DNA of 64,000 nucleotides from CAZKBP01 sp964551015 (lineage in GTDB: Bacteria; Bacteroidota; Bacteroidia; Cytophagales; Microscillaceae). Both the position numbers and the translations under genes were made by a program. Location of the stretch: NCBI GenBank assembly GCA_964551015.1, contig CAZKBP010000009.1:62001-126000 (forward strand), written 5' to 3'. Positions within the stretch are counted from its first letter, which is position 1. Each line of letters starts with the position of its first letter. The notes beneath the pieces are model-generated. The model saw only the letters and a program-made list of their open reading frames with translations, ran no database searches and had not been told where the DNA came from. Shown in pieces: positions 26,626 through 35,288 of this stretch.

Positions 26626-27531
26626 TTAGTAAGTTTTGGTCATACTGCTGGGGATAGCGATGACAAAATTAGCCTTATCTTGATGTTCGGCAGCCAACTC
26701 CTCGACTTCAGCTTGTTCTACGGAGGTAATGGTCATGATTTTTAGATCGGGTTTGCTTCTTTGGAGATACCAGACAATGCTCTCGAAGTTGTCAGAGTGA
26801 TAGCTCCCGTTGAAGTGTAAGAGGGTTTTTCCCGCGTCCCAATTTTCTAAGATAAAATGAGCCATGGTGGCATCTTTGATCGCTTGCGCCTTGGCGAAGT
26901 TTTCGGGTTGCATACCGCCCATTGCACTGCCGTGCGCTCCGCCCATCATTTCTAGCATTTTCGCATAAGCAGGCATTTCCAAATCCACTTCTATGGGTAG
27001 AGGAGCAATCCAAGTTTGCGCCTTTTCGCTGAGATTCTCTAGAGCTTCCAAGCCTTGCTTAGAAACTAAGCTGGCGTACCGGCGGGGTACGTTGGTAGCG
27101 ACGAAGGGAAGATTGTTTTTCTGCGCAAAATCTACCAGTGGTTTGTAATCTGTTTCGTAGTTGTTCCACACTTTTGCTTCATTGGTGAGATGTTTTTCCG
27201 TGATTAATCCGGCTAAGTATTCATTTAAAATTACCTGATTATCCGCCTCAAACATTTCTGCCCCGAGAGCTAAATTTTGACGCTTGGTATTCCAAAGGTC
27301 TTGTGTAAGCTCCAGTTGTAGCCAGTGGCAAATGGGGTTATTATGTAGTTCGCCAAATAAAATGACATCTGCTTCTTTCAATTGGGCGAGCATGGTATCG
27401 TAATCGGTCGCCTCTCCTTTTTGATCAAAAATACGATAAGCAGGTTTTTCCATTTTAAAAGCAAGCAAAATGAACAATATCAGTGCAAATGCGAAGATTC
27501 TCGGTTCACGGATTGGATGGGAAAAATTCAT
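26626..27531 (-). CDS. ChaN-family (DUF399) putative haem-binding protein
   Basis: A 301-residue protein with an uncleaved or signal-type N-terminal hydrophobic segment (about 12-26). The domain has the family signatures ADVILFGELHNNPICHWLQ, LGAEMFEADNQ, YETDYKPLVDFA, ATNVPRRYA and, near the end, LLHFNGSYHSD. ChaN-like proteins bind haem or share a fold with erythromycin-esterase-type proteins; in Campylobacter ChaN is iron regulated. It is exported to the periplasm. It follows folB by 67 bp on the same strand. A Met/Gly-rich loop (MMGGAHGSAMGGM) near residues 195-210 is odd and could contact metal or haem. Confidence 0.85.
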   Translation of the reverse strand: MNFSHPIREPRIFAFALILFILLAFKMEKPAYRIFDQKGEATDYDTMLAQLKEADVILFGELHNNPICHWLQLELTQDLWNTKRQNLALGAEMFEADNQVILNEYLAGLITEKHLTNEAKVWNNYETDYKPLVDFAQKNNLPFVATNVPRRYASLVSKQGLEALENLSEKAQTWIAPLPIEVDLEMPAYAKMLEMMGGAHGSAMGGMQPENFAKAQAIKDATMAHFILENWDAGKTLLHFNGSYHSDNFESIVWYLQRSKPDLKIMTITSVEQAEVEELAAEHQDKANFVIAIPSSMTKTY

Positions 27532-27598
27532 ATTAGAATATTTATCGATAAAATTTCTAAAAAAAGCCTTTGTGAAAGCCCAGTGTTTTCAAATACGC

Positions 27599-27964
27599 TC
27601 ACATCTGCGAAGCCTCTCTTTTAAGTGTAACCCTTGCCCATTTGCATACGCCTCCCACGGGTGGATTGTATTTGGCCACACTTACTTCTACAGAGTGTAT
27701 ATCTGGAAAATGCACATAAATCTGCTTAATAATCTGACGAGCAATGTGTTCTAGGAGCTTAGAAGGCTTGCGCATTTCTTCTTGAATGATTCTGTAGATA
27801 GATTCGTAATCCAGAGTAGCAGAAAGGCGGTCTTTACGAGCCGCTTTTTCCAAATCTGCTTCTACGTTTACATCTACGTTATACTTATTACCGATTTTGC
27901 GCTCCTCTTTATAGAAGCCGTGATAGGCAAAAAACTCCATGCCTTCTAGTGAAATTATGTCCAT
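27599..27964 (-). CDS. folB: Dihydroneopterin aldolase
   Basis: A 121-residue FolB, which converts 7,8-dihydroneopterin to 6-hydroxymethyl-7,8-dihydropterin and glycolaldehyde in folate synthesis. Signatures: opening ISLEGMEFFAYHGFYKEER with the Glu and Tyr/His of the pterin pocket, the Tyr in TLDYESIYRII, the LLEHIARQI segment, and the catalytic Lys in VSVAKYNPP. Length is typical. A well-formed promoter lies inside the 3' end of the upstream divIVA-like gene, so folB can be expressed alone. Confidence 0.95.
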   Translation of the reverse strand: MDIISLEGMEFFAYHGFYKEERKIGNKYNVDVNVEADLEKAARKDRLSATLDYESIYRIIQEEMRKPSKLLEHIARQIIKQIYVHFPDIHSVEVSVAKYNPPVGGVCKWARVTLKREASQM

Positions 27965-28004
27965 GGCTTTGGTTTAGCAACCTTGGGTAAAACGAAGCAA
28001 AGCG

Positions 28005-28035
28005 CAAAGGTACATTAGGAGTTCATATCTTCAAA
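28005..28035 (-). promoter_or_regulatory. Complete -33/-7 promoter for folB
   Basis: On the minus strand TTTG (28032-28035) is followed after 19 bp by TACCTTTG (28005-28012), an excellent match to the Bacteroidota TTTG-N19-TAnnTTTG promoter. It overlaps the last codons of the divIVA-like gene and lies 41 bp before the folB ATG. Confidence 0.8.
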
Positions 28036-28758
28036 GAAAGAATTCTGTTCTTTGTTATTTTCAGTGGCGCTGAGGGTTTGCTCAGGTTTCGGCTCTTCTT
28101 CTTTTTTTTCTTCGGGTTTGGCTTGCTGCTTGGCCTGTTCCTGTGCTTGAATCACCTCTTGCTGATCGATAAATTCGTGTTTGTCTTCCAGATATTGCTC
28201 GGCGGTTTTGATTTGATCCTTGAAGCGTGTGTGGGGTTGCTTGGATTCGTATTTGTCTACCTTCTCGAGAGATTCTTTCATGAAGCCGCGCATTTCCACG
28301 ATAAAGTGATCTCGGTAGCGTTCCACCTCCTTGTATTCTTGCTCCATTTTTCTGACTTCCTGCATCATCTCCTCGATCGCGTCACGGGCACGGAGTTGGG
28401 CTTTATGGACAATGGTTTTGGCTTGTTCGCGGGCGTCGTTGAGAACGACATCGGCCTTGAGCTGAGCCTCTTTGACCTTAAGCTCGGCGGTTTTACGGGC
28501 TTGGTCTACGATGTTGTTGCTGGTATCTTCGGCGGTTTTGAGCGTACGAAAGAGGGAGCTTTCTACTTCTTTGAGTTTATCGATCTCTTTCTCGAGGAGT
28601 TCTACCTTGATTTGCAGTTCTTTGTTATGATCTGTTTTCTTTTCCCATTCTTGGGAGAGCAGGAGTAAAAAAGCATTTACTTCTTCTTTATCATAGCCTT
28701 TCCCAAAAGATTTTGTAGCAAATGTTTTCTGTTTTATTTCTATGGGGGTGATTTTCAT
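28015..28758 (-). CDS. DivIVA-domain coiled-coil protein
   Basis: A 247-residue protein. Residues 1-35 match the DivIVA membrane-targeting head: MKITPIEIKQKTFATK, GYDKEEVNAFL. A continuous coiled coil runs from about 35 to 165 (many KAQLRARDAIEEM-type heptads), then a linker and a Gln/Lys/Glu/Pro-rich tail. In Gram-positives DivIVA/GpsB/Wag31 mark curved membrane and organise division or polar growth. In Bacteroidota such proteins occur but are little studied. The 271-bp gap upstream shows no recognisable promoter. It is cytoplasmic and membrane associated. Confidence 0.85.
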   Translation of the reverse strand: MKITPIEIKQKTFATKSFGKGYDKEEVNAFLLLLSQEWEKKTDHNKELQIKVELLEKEIDKLKEVESSLFRTLKTAEDTSNNIVDQARKTAELKVKEAQLKADVVLNDAREQAKTIVHKAQLRARDAIEEMMQEVRKMEQEYKEVERYRDHFIVEMRGFMKESLEKVDKYESKQPHTRFKDQIKTAEQYLEDKHEFIDQQEVIQAQEQAKQQAKPEEKKEEEPKPEQTLSATENNKEQNSFFEDMNS

Positions 28759-29029
28759 AAGATATATTATTTTTTAGTCTGATTACAGATGGCGAATTAA
28801 AAATTACAAATTCAGTTGTGGTTTGGGTTCATGCTCAAAAGTGAATCTTCCCCTCCAGACACCCAACTGCTCACCGTGAGATCGATCCTCCAATTTACGG
28901 AATAATTTTCTAAAAAAATTAGCTTAAGCCAATTTTTTGTAGCAGAAAAGGACGATAAGGCTGCCCAAAATTTACCTTTAAGCTACAAAATTCATATTCT
29001 TTTCACCAATCCATGCCTTTGGGCGGCTT

Positions 29030-29950
29030 CTATGCTAAAAATTTTAGCCCCCAAACAGAAACCATTCGGTCATCACTACCCGATACCAATTGATCTTGGT
29101 AATCAGACCAATGCAATTTATTGACCGAAGTACCGTGCCCCGCGTGCCGTGCCTTGTCAATGACCTTGATGAGTTTCCATTGGGCGTAGTCCCAGAGTTT
29201 GATGGATTTATCCATACTGCAAGTGGCAAAATATTTTCCATCTGGGCGAAAAGTAATGTGATTGATCGCGTACATATGGGCGACGATAGATTCATAAAGT
29301 TGATATTGATGCTCCACATCCCAAACTTTCAGATGAGCATCACGGCTACCACTCAGCAGAAAACGCCCCTCAGGGCTATATTGAACGCTAAATACAGAGT
29401 TTTGATGTGCTTTGATGGTGTGATGCAGTTCGCGACTCCCGAGGTCAAATACGCGAATCATATGATCGCTGTACCCTACTGCAAATTCCCGCTCAATCGG
29501 ATTGATACTGATGCTTCGCGCGCTTTTGTCAGAAGCTTTGATATGTTTTTTGACGGTAAAGCTTGCATAATCTACAATGATCACCAACCCATCGCCACAA
29601 GCCACAAAAATTTCATCTTGCCAGATTTGTATATCAAAAATCGCGGCACTGGTCAGCTTAACCGAGCGAATTTCTTGCTTTGCTTCTAAATCAATCAGGT
29701 GAATCCCTTCAAAATTCTGGCCCACAATCAAATGCTTTTTGGCTACTTGACAAGCTAAGGCATAGACCGAGTTAGAAACTTGCACGATGAGGTCGCCGAT
29801 TTCTGGATTTTCTAGATGCCAGCGAGCCACGATGCCATCTCCTCCTGCCGAAAAAAAAGTATGGGTTTCGGCTCCTTTTTCTAAAGTGTAAATACAATCC
29901 TTGTGGCCTGCCAGCGTGCTAATCTTGTTTACTTCTACTTGTGTCATCAT
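29030..29950 (-). CDS. WD40-repeat protein, single beta-propeller
   Basis: A 306-residue protein composed of about seven WD40 repeats, enough for one propeller and nothing else. Clear blades: AGHKDCIYTLEKG, GGDGIVARWHLEN, IKAHQNSVFSVQYSPEGRFLLSGS followed by DAHLKVWDV, and DKSIKLWDY. No signal peptide or membrane helix, so it is a cytoplasmic scaffold by expectation. A perfect -7 box abuts the ATG pair (29950 and 29947), so the message is probably leaderless and the true start may be 29947. It lies divergent from nothing and just downstream of an acetyltransferase gene on the same strand (60 bp). Confidence 0.9.
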   Translation of the reverse strand: MMTQVEVNKISTLAGHKDCIYTLEKGAETHTFFSAGGDGIVARWHLENPEIGDLIVQVSNSVYALACQVAKKHLIVGQNFEGIHLIDLEAKQEIRSVKLTSAAIFDIQIWQDEIFVACGDGLVIIVDYASFTVKKHIKASDKSARSISINPIEREFAVGYSDHMIRVFDLGSRELHHTIKAHQNSVFSVQYSPEGRFLLSGSRDAHLKVWDVEHQYQLYESIVAHMYAINHITFRPDGKYFATCSMDKSIKLWDYAQWKLIKVIDKARHAGHGTSVNKLHWSDYQDQLVSGSDDRMVSVWGLKFLA

Positions 29951-29958
29951 CAAAATTA
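29951..29958 (-). promoter_or_regulatory. -7 element abutting the WD40 start codon
   Basis: Minus-strand TAATTTTG is an exact TAnnTTTG match immediately followed by ATGATG. If used, transcription would begin at or just inside the start codon. Confidence 0.4.
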
Positions 29959-30010
29959 CAAAATTCTACCCGCAATTCTTCAGGCAGAGAGGTGGTCATT
30001 GCTAGGTCAG

Positions 30011-30631
30011 CTACAAAAGTTTGAGAAAATCTTTTTGTCTGATCTCAAAATATTCGTACTGGTCATGGGGCATCTCTGCGGAAGTACTCAGCTGAAAATG
30101 AAGGCTTTTCAGAAAAGCCTGGGTAGCATGATTATCCTGCCGCGTGTAAGATATAACACGATGCATTTGTGCCTGCTGGAACAGGTATTTTAGCAAATGC
30201 TGAACTGCTTCTGTGCAAAGTTTTTTACGACGAAAAGGAGCCGCGATGACAAAACCTATGGTACAGCGACGGTGGCGATCCCCACCTTTTTCCATGCTCA
30301 AATCATAGAGATGCAAAACCCCAGCATATCGCCCCGACCTTGTTTTGAAAAACCAATCACAACCACCACGTGACGGAGAGGTCATGATGTAGTTGATCAT
30401 GTAGCTAAAGTACTGGAGCACCCCTGCCTCCGTTTTGAATAAGGGATTGATAAACTCGCTGGGATCATTCTCGAACATATCGTGGAGCCGTTCGTAGTTA
30501 TGATAACTCAGTGGTTCATAACACAATCTTTCAGAAGGGAGGAGAGGATTGAGTTTAAAATGTTGGATAATTCGTGGTGCTTGCTCCGAAACATTGGGAG
30601 CCTTTCGTTTACGGTCAGGGTCATTTTCCAT
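30011..30631 (-). CDS. GNAT-family N-acetyltransferase
   Basis: A 206-residue acetyltransferase of the Acetyltransf_3 (RimJ/RimL-like) type. The opening LPSERLCYEPLSYHNYERLHDMF is typical; then YAGVLHLYDLS and TIGFVIAAPFRRKKLCTEAVQHLL, which is the acetyl-CoA binding beta4-alpha3 region, and a late DNHATQAFLKSLHF helix. The acceptor could be a protein N-terminus, an antibiotic or a small amine; nothing in the sequence decides. A TTG at 30640 is in frame, but the ATG at 30631 is preferred. It precedes the WD40 gene. Confidence 0.88.
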   Translation of the reverse strand: MENDPDRKRKAPNVSEQAPRIIQHFKLNPLLPSERLCYEPLSYHNYERLHDMFENDPSEFINPLFKTEAGVLQYFSYMINYIMTSPSRGGCDWFFKTRSGRYAGVLHLYDLSMEKGGDRHRRCTIGFVIAAPFRRKKLCTEAVQHLLKYLFQQAQMHRVISYTRQDNHATQAFLKSLHFQLSTSAEMPHDQYEYFEIRQKDFLKLL

Positions 30632-30754
30632 ACAGATCAAAGGTTAGTTTGTTACTTTATGGAAGTATATTGCCCATAAATATAAAAAAACATTCCTGAT
30701 GTGGAATGTTTTTCAGTAAAATTTTAAAAAAATCTATTTAAGATGTGAATGCTT

Positions 30755-32005
30755 TTACTCTGCTTCCCAGATTTTGATAGCCTGTTCATTTTCAATAATC
30801 ATCGATGGCGTGCCATTAAACATGCTGATTTTACCTTTTACACAGATCGTTTTGCCCTCGAGTGCCTCGTGGGGTAGGTAGCTAAAATTAACCAATCGAT
30901 CTTTGAAGATACTCACGGTGAAGATTTGGTTGGGAAATTTTTTATCCAAATTCAGAAACACATTTCCTTTGCCAGAGAGTTTGGTACTGACTACTTTTCC
31001 ACAAATATTCACCTCCTCACCCCTGTCTGCGTAAATTCTGGCCTGAACGGTATTGAAATGGTCACGGGGCAGAGATTCTGCCTGCAAGGGAGCCGCTTCT
31101 TCTTCTTCACAGGGGCAAGCCCACGCTTGATAGTCGTAGTTTGCTTCGGTTTCAGCTTCTTGACGGTCGGGAAGATTGGGGAAAAAGTCTAAACCTGTCA
31201 AACGCTCCACGCTATCAATACTACATGCATAAGAGATAAGTGGATAATCACAAAGTCGGTTGGGCATCACGAAAGCAATGGCTTTTTGCCGTTCTTGATC
31301 TAAGATCACTTTATAAAAATACTCAGGCACACTGACCTCGTTTACACTACGCTCGATTTTGGGGAGATCATCTTTGAGAATGCCTCCTGTGACTACATAG
31401 ACTTGTCTCTGATTACGAATGACATACTGCCTCACAAAATCTTCTAGCTCCGCCCAACGCTCTCGGTTCAAATCAGCCACCTGAGGAGCCATATTAGAAT
31501 AATAATAAGATTCAGAAAGTGCTTGCTTGCTCCAGCGAAAATCAGCACTCGGAGCTAAGTGGCCTCGATCATAGCCAAATCCATCATAAATATAATTTCC
31601 ATCCGTTTGAAGCTCTTTCAGAAAGTAATCTTCTTCTACGGCTGAGCCTGCTTTGATTTTCTCGTCGGGGCGGAAATCGTTACTGCGGCCGTGGTTTCCA
31701 GTGATAATATCTGGCAATACAATGTGCGCCACCCACTTCGCTTGCTCATGTTCCTCTGCATAGGCAAGTGCCATGGCGGAGTGAAAGATCACTTCTTCAT
31801 CGGCCTCGTAGCGAGGAAGCCCCCATTGCTTGAGATCAGCTTGGATCTTTTGGAGCTTAAGGGCTTCAATACGATCAAGGATGAGGGCTTCTTGATTCTG
31901 AATTTCTTTGAGTTTGGCAAACTCGGCTTGGATTTGCTTCTCCAAATTAGCCTGAGCAAGACCATAAAAAGGTGATAAAAATAGAATTAAGCTTAAAAGT
32001 CTCAT
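30755..32005 (-). CDS. Exported DNA/RNA non-specific endonuclease with OB-fold-like C-terminus
   Basis: A 416-residue protein: signal peptide (ends GLAQA at about 18), a helical stretch, then a His-Me finger nuclease domain at about 60-300. The catalytic DRGH sits in FGYDRGHLAPSADF and the metal-binding Asn is expected in the SNMAPQ segment, as in Serratia-type NUC1 enzymes. After a short acidic linker comes an OB-fold-like domain (about 335-416: VNICGKVVSTKLSGKGNVFLNLD, TICVKGKISMFNGTPSMII). The OB part may hold nucleic acid. It should degrade nucleic acid outside the cytoplasm, for nutrient gain or competition. A -7 box lies at 32079-32086. Confidence 0.9.
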   Translation of the reverse strand: MRLLSLILFLSPFYGLAQANLEKQIQAEFAKLKEIQNQEALILDRIEALKLQKIQADLKQWGLPRYEADEEVIFHSAMALAYAEEHEQAKWVAHIVLPDIITGNHGRSNDFRPDEKIKAGSAVEEDYFLKELQTDGNYIYDGFGYDRGHLAPSADFRWSKQALSESYYYSNMAPQVADLNRERWAELEDFVRQYVIRNQRQVYVVTGGILKDDLPKIERSVNEVSVPEYFYKVILDQERQKAIAFVMPNRLCDYPLISYACSIDSVERLTGLDFFPNLPDRQEAETEANYDYQAWACPCEEEEAAPLQAESLPRDHFNTVQARIYADRGEEVNICGKVVSTKLSGKGNVFLNLDKKFPNQIFTVSIFKDRLVNFSYLPHEALEGKTICVKGKISMFNGTPSMIIENEQAIKIWEAE

Positions 32006-32078
32006 TTTTGTTCGGGTAATAAATCAAGGGGATTGTATTAGAGTACGTATTTGCGCTCAATAAAGGCGATATTCGTGC

Positions 32079-32086
32079 CAAAAATA
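32079..32086 (-). promoter_or_regulatory. -7 promoter element for the nuclease gene
   Basis: Minus-strand TATTTTTG matches TAnnTTTG exactly, 73 bp upstream of the nuclease ATG. No convincing -33 was found. Confidence 0.45.
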
Positions 32087-32254
32087 GTTGTTTGCTCTGC
32101 CTTATGGCTTGTCTGTCTCTTTTGCAGAGTCTCAACCTGACTGATGCAAGCGTCCTTTGCATGCACGAACAGATCACTCATAACCCACAATTATTCAATC
32201 ACCCAAAAAAATATTGCGTCCACAAAAATTCACTACCCACGACCCGAGACTAAA

Positions 32255-33046
32255 TTAATCACCCACCACCACATTGACTTTGTCTAGCCCCGTATTGCCT
32301 GTCTTGGGGTCGTATACATACACCACAAACTCATAAGCGCCTGATTCTGATGTGATAAAATCAGCAACGTAAGTATTGACTTGTTCGGTAATTACCAAAT
32401 CCACGGTTGCGTACGCTTGCCCGTCTCTTTTGACGAGTGCTTTTATCTCAAACTGTTCGGCATCCCAGAGTCCACCTTTGGAGGTGGTACAGCCGCACAT
32501 CATCACGACATTTGCCTGAACCTTGATTTTGGCATTTCCATTTTCTAAGGAGATAAATTGATGAGACTGGGGTGCCAGTACATCTACGATAAAACCGGGG
32601 ATCTCTAAAATGATGCCATCTCCCAAGATATCCTTGCCAGGAATCAACCAGATTTGGGTACTGGCTTGCACACGAGCTTGCTTTTTGTTGTATGGAGCTT
32701 GTACCTCTATGGTTACGAAGGTAGGTTCTTCAAGGTCTAAGGTTGCCTCAAATTTGGCAGTATTGGCATCACTGATGCGCATATAACGCGTGTGGGCTTC
32801 ACGCATGATCAGCTGGGTGTTGCCAGTAGAGCCTTGGGTAAGTCCTTTGGCTAGAATTTCTTGGGTGTTGGCATCTCGGATGATGACCATGGCTCCCCCG
32901 ATAGAAGTGCCTATAAATTTGGCATCCTTAGCTTTGGCGCGGACAATAATCTTGGTAGGCGTGGCGAAAACAGTCTGAAAGATAGATAAGCTGACCACCC
33001 CAAGGATGAGGAAACATTTAGAAAAATAGATAAATAGCGTACGCAT
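32255..33046 (-). CDS. Exported beta-rich protein of unknown function
   Basis: A 263-residue protein with a signal peptide ending VFATP at about residue 28. The mature part is beta-rich, with an Ig-like feel in the last 80 residues (AYATVDLVITEQVN, SGAYEFVVYVYDPKTGNTG). A CGC motif sits in VMMCGCTTSKGGLWDAE near residue 188 and may bind metal or form a disulfide. The ATG at 33046 is preferred to a TTG at 33052. It stands alone between the nuclease gene and the ompH cluster terminator. I do not recognise the family. Confidence 0.7.
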   Translation of the reverse strand: MRTLFIYFSKCFLILGVVSLSIFQTVFATPTKIIVRAKAKDAKFIGTSIGGAMVIIRDANTQEILAKGLTQGSTGNTQLIMREAHTRYMRISDANTAKFEATLDLEEPTFVTIEVQAPYNKKQARVQASTQIWLIPGKDILGDGIILEIPGFIVDVLAPQSHQFISLENGNAKIKVQANVVMMCGCTTSKGGLWDAEQFEIKALVKRDGQAYATVDLVITEQVNTYVADFITSESGAYEFVVYVYDPKTGNTGLDKVNVVVGD

Positions 33047-33078
33047 AGTCAATCATTTAAAAAGTTGCATTTATAATG

Positions 33079-33114
33079 AAAAAAAGCCCTTTTACGCTAT
33101 CAGCAAAAGGGCTT
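33079..33114 (-). terminator. Intrinsic terminator of the bamA-ompH cluster
   Basis: A 10-bp stem, AAGCCCTTTT with AAAAGGGCTT (33084-33114), is followed on the minus strand by a T tract. It lies 31 bp after the last ompH stop and ends the long outer-membrane biogenesis operon. Confidence 0.85.
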
Positions 33115-33145
33115 GTAATTTTCTAAGAAAATAGAAAACTTTTAA

Positions 33146-33664
33146 TTATTCACTCGTAGGAGTAACTCCTAGTTCTTTCAATACTTTATTAGAAACGTCT
33201 TTACTTTGGTCATAAGCCACACAGAACTCGGTCTTCAAAACATATTCATAAGCTTCGGCTTTGGCCACTTTGTTCAGTGCTTCTTCTACTCTTTGGTAAA
33301 GTGGCGCAAGTAATTCTGCTTCTCGGTTTTGCAAATCGGCTTGAATATTTTGCTGAAATTCATTGAATTGTCTCTCTAAGTTAGCCAATTCTCGTTCACG
33401 ACTAGCGCGCAGTGCCGGGGTAAGAGACTCTCCTTTTTCTTGATAATCTTTGTATTTGGTTTCAAATTCCGTTTGCTTGGATTTGAGTTCCTCTTCCACT
33501 TGCTTGGCGTAGGTATCCATATTTTGCTGTGCCGTTTTGTAATCGGGAAGCTGTGGAAGAACTTTCTGGATATTGAAATAGCCGACTTTGGCTTGCGCTC
33601 GGAGGTTTTGTGCTCCCAGAGCTAGCCCTAGCATAAGCAGCAAGGGGATAAATATCTTTTTCAT
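33146..33664 (-). CDS. OmpH/Skp-family periplasmic chaperone
   Basis: A 172-residue protein with a signal peptide ending LRAQ. The mature part opens with the OmpH strand KVGYFNIQKVLPQLPDY, followed by a long charged coiled-coil tentacle (about 45-115) and the closing strand YVLKTEFCVAYDQSKDVS. Skp trimers hold unfolded outer-membrane proteins in the periplasm on their way to BamA. The ATG at 33664 places the signal correctly; the ORF extends to 33703 but that adds 13 residues. It is the last of three ompH-type genes directly downstream of bamA. Confidence 0.92.
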   Translation of the reverse strand: MKKIFIPLLLMLGLALGAQNLRAQAKVGYFNIQKVLPQLPDYKTAQQNMDTYAKQVEEELKSKQTEFETKYKDYQEKGESLTPALRASRERELANLERQFNEFQQNIQADLQNREAELLAPLYQRVEEALNKVAKAEAYEYVLKTEFCVAYDQSKDVSNKVLKELGVTPTSE

Positions 33665-33695
33665 ATCGATGATTTTTTCAAATAAGACAAGGGCG

Positions 33696-34688
33696 TTATT
33701 CACTGGCGGTAGTGTCTACACCCATTTTTTGTAATACTTTTTCGGTAATGTTGTATTGCTCAGGCTCCATTAGAGAAGCTTCGATCCGCAAGACGTAGGT
33801 ATAATTTTCTTGGGTGGCGACTTCTTTGATTTTAGCTTCTAGACTATCGTAGATAGGTTGTAAAAGTTGGTCGCGTTTGTTGGCGTATTGCTCTTGGGCA
33901 TCTTGTTGTGCTTTGACCAATTGTGACTGTAGCTCTTGAGCACGTGCAGCTAGTTCTTTTCTCCGGGCTTCGGGAGCTTCAACCGCAGCTTCCATTTCTT
34001 GGGCAGTCTTTTGCAAATCTAACTGTAGTTTTTCAATGCCTTCGCGCAATTTCTCACTGTAGGTTTTTAGCTCCTGCTCTAACCTTTTTACTTCGGGCAG
34101 TTTGGGTAGGGCAGCATTGGCATCAAATACGCCTATTTTGTTGGAAGATTTAAGGTTTCCTGCACCGGTGATAGGCTCGGTAGGTGTAATCCCTAGTTTT
34201 TTGAGGATCATGTCCGAGATATTGTTGCCGGGCACTTGATAATAAAGGGCTTCTTGGCGGAGTACCAGCATGTTGCCGTTTTCGGCAGAGAGCGCGGATA
34301 CCGTTTCCTGAAATTTCTTATTAACAGGTGCCATTTTCTCAGCCAACTGTCCTTGATATTCACGCTGAATATCTTGTTGCATCTGGCCAATTTCTTGCTC
34401 CAAGGCTTGAATTTCCTTGAGTTTACTTTGGAGAAGAGCCGTAGGAGGTGGTGTTTGCGCGGCTAGCTCTTTGTATTTTTCTACTTTGGTTTCGTAGTCC
34501 TTCTGTTTGGCATCTACTTCGGGTTTGATTTGTGCCTCGTAGGCTTTCATTTCTTCCTGCACTTTTTGGTACTCGGGCATCTGTGTGATCACGTAGGTCA
34601 CGTCTACAAAGCCAACTTTTTGTGCTTGGGTTTGTGTGTATCCTGCTAATAAAAGGAGCAGGAGAGCGAAAATAGGTTTATTTTTCAT
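33696..34688 (-). CDS. Tandem-domain OmpH/Skp-family protein
   Basis: A 330-residue protein, about twice the usual Skp length, with a signal peptide ending TQAQ. It holds two complete OmpH units: residues about 23-170 (KVGFVDVTYVITQMPEY ... MLVLRQEALYYQVPGNNIS) and about 188-325 (KIGVFDANAALPKLPEV ... YVLRIEASLMEPEQYNIT). Each has its own coiled-coil arm and beta body, so the protein is an internal duplication or fusion. It sits between two single-domain paralogues in the bamA operon. Function as periplasmic chaperone is inferred from the family; how a tandem form would trimerise is unclear. Confidence 0.9.
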   Translation of the reverse strand: MKNKPIFALLLLLLAGYTQTQAQKVGFVDVTYVITQMPEYQKVQEEMKAYEAQIKPEVDAKQKDYETKVEKYKELAAQTPPPTALLQSKLKEIQALEQEIGQMQQDIQREYQGQLAEKMAPVNKKFQETVSALSAENGNMLVLRQEALYYQVPGNNISDMILKKLGITPTEPITGAGNLKSSNKIGVFDANAALPKLPEVKRLEQELKTYSEKLREGIEKLQLDLQKTAQEMEAAVEAPEARRKELAARAQELQSQLVKAQQDAQEQYANKRDQLLQPIYDSLEAKIKEVATQENYTYVLRIEASLMEPEQYNITEKVLQKMGVDTTASE

Positions 34689-34710
34689 AACATAATCTCA
34701 AAATTTATCA

Positions 34711-35253
34711 CTAATTTTTATTCTCGGGATTTTCTTCCTCTTGTCCGAGTCCGAGTTCTTCTAGTACTTCTTCGGTGTAGTCATGTCGGATTTCGGCATA
34801 GAGGATGGTCAGTCCCTCGGTATTGGTAAAAATATATTGCAATTTATTTTTGCGTGCTACCTTCTGCACCGCCTCGTAAAGCTCTTCTTGAGCGGGACGA
34901 ATTAGTTCATTACGGCGTGAGAAGTAAAGGCCGTTGGGACCAAAATATTTAGACTGTAGCTCTAGTACTTCTTGTTCTTGCTTTTGAATTTCCTCTTTTC
35001 TTTCTTCCTTCATATCGTCGGTAAGGAGAAGTTCTTCGGCGCGGAAATCTTCTTTCATTTTATCTACTTCAGACTTTTTCTCCTGAATATCCTGATTCCA
35101 TTTGTCTGCTTCTTCTTTAATCTCTCTTTGTGCCGTTTGATAAGAAGTCATTTGCTTGAGGATAAAGTCAGCATCCACGTGTCCAAACTTCTGAGCACGA
35201 GCCTGAGAAAAAAGAACAATACTTAAAATTAATAAAACGAATACTCTCTTCAT
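34711..35253 (-). CDS. OmpH/Skp-family periplasmic chaperone
   Basis: A 180-residue protein with a signal peptide ending ARAQ. The mature protein opens KFGHVDADFILKQMTSY and contains a strongly charged coiled coil (KKSEVDKMKEDFRAEE, EERKEEIQKQEQEVLE), then the closing strand YIFTNTEGLTILYAEIRHDYTEEVL. It is the first of three ompH-type genes and begins 35 bp after bamA. The three genes and bamA are co-directional with short gaps, which fits one transcript. Expected to guide outer-membrane proteins through the periplasm. Confidence 0.92.
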   Translation of the reverse strand: MKRVFVLLILSIVLFSQARAQKFGHVDADFILKQMTSYQTAQREIKEEADKWNQDIQEKKSEVDKMKEDFRAEELLLTDDMKEERKEEIQKQEQEVLELQSKYFGPNGLYFSRRNELIRPAQEELYEAVQKVARKNKLQYIFTNTEGLTILYAEIRHDYTEEVLEELGLGQEEENPENKN

Positions 35254-35288
35254 AGTTTTAAAGGATTTGATTGAATGATATCGGAAGG

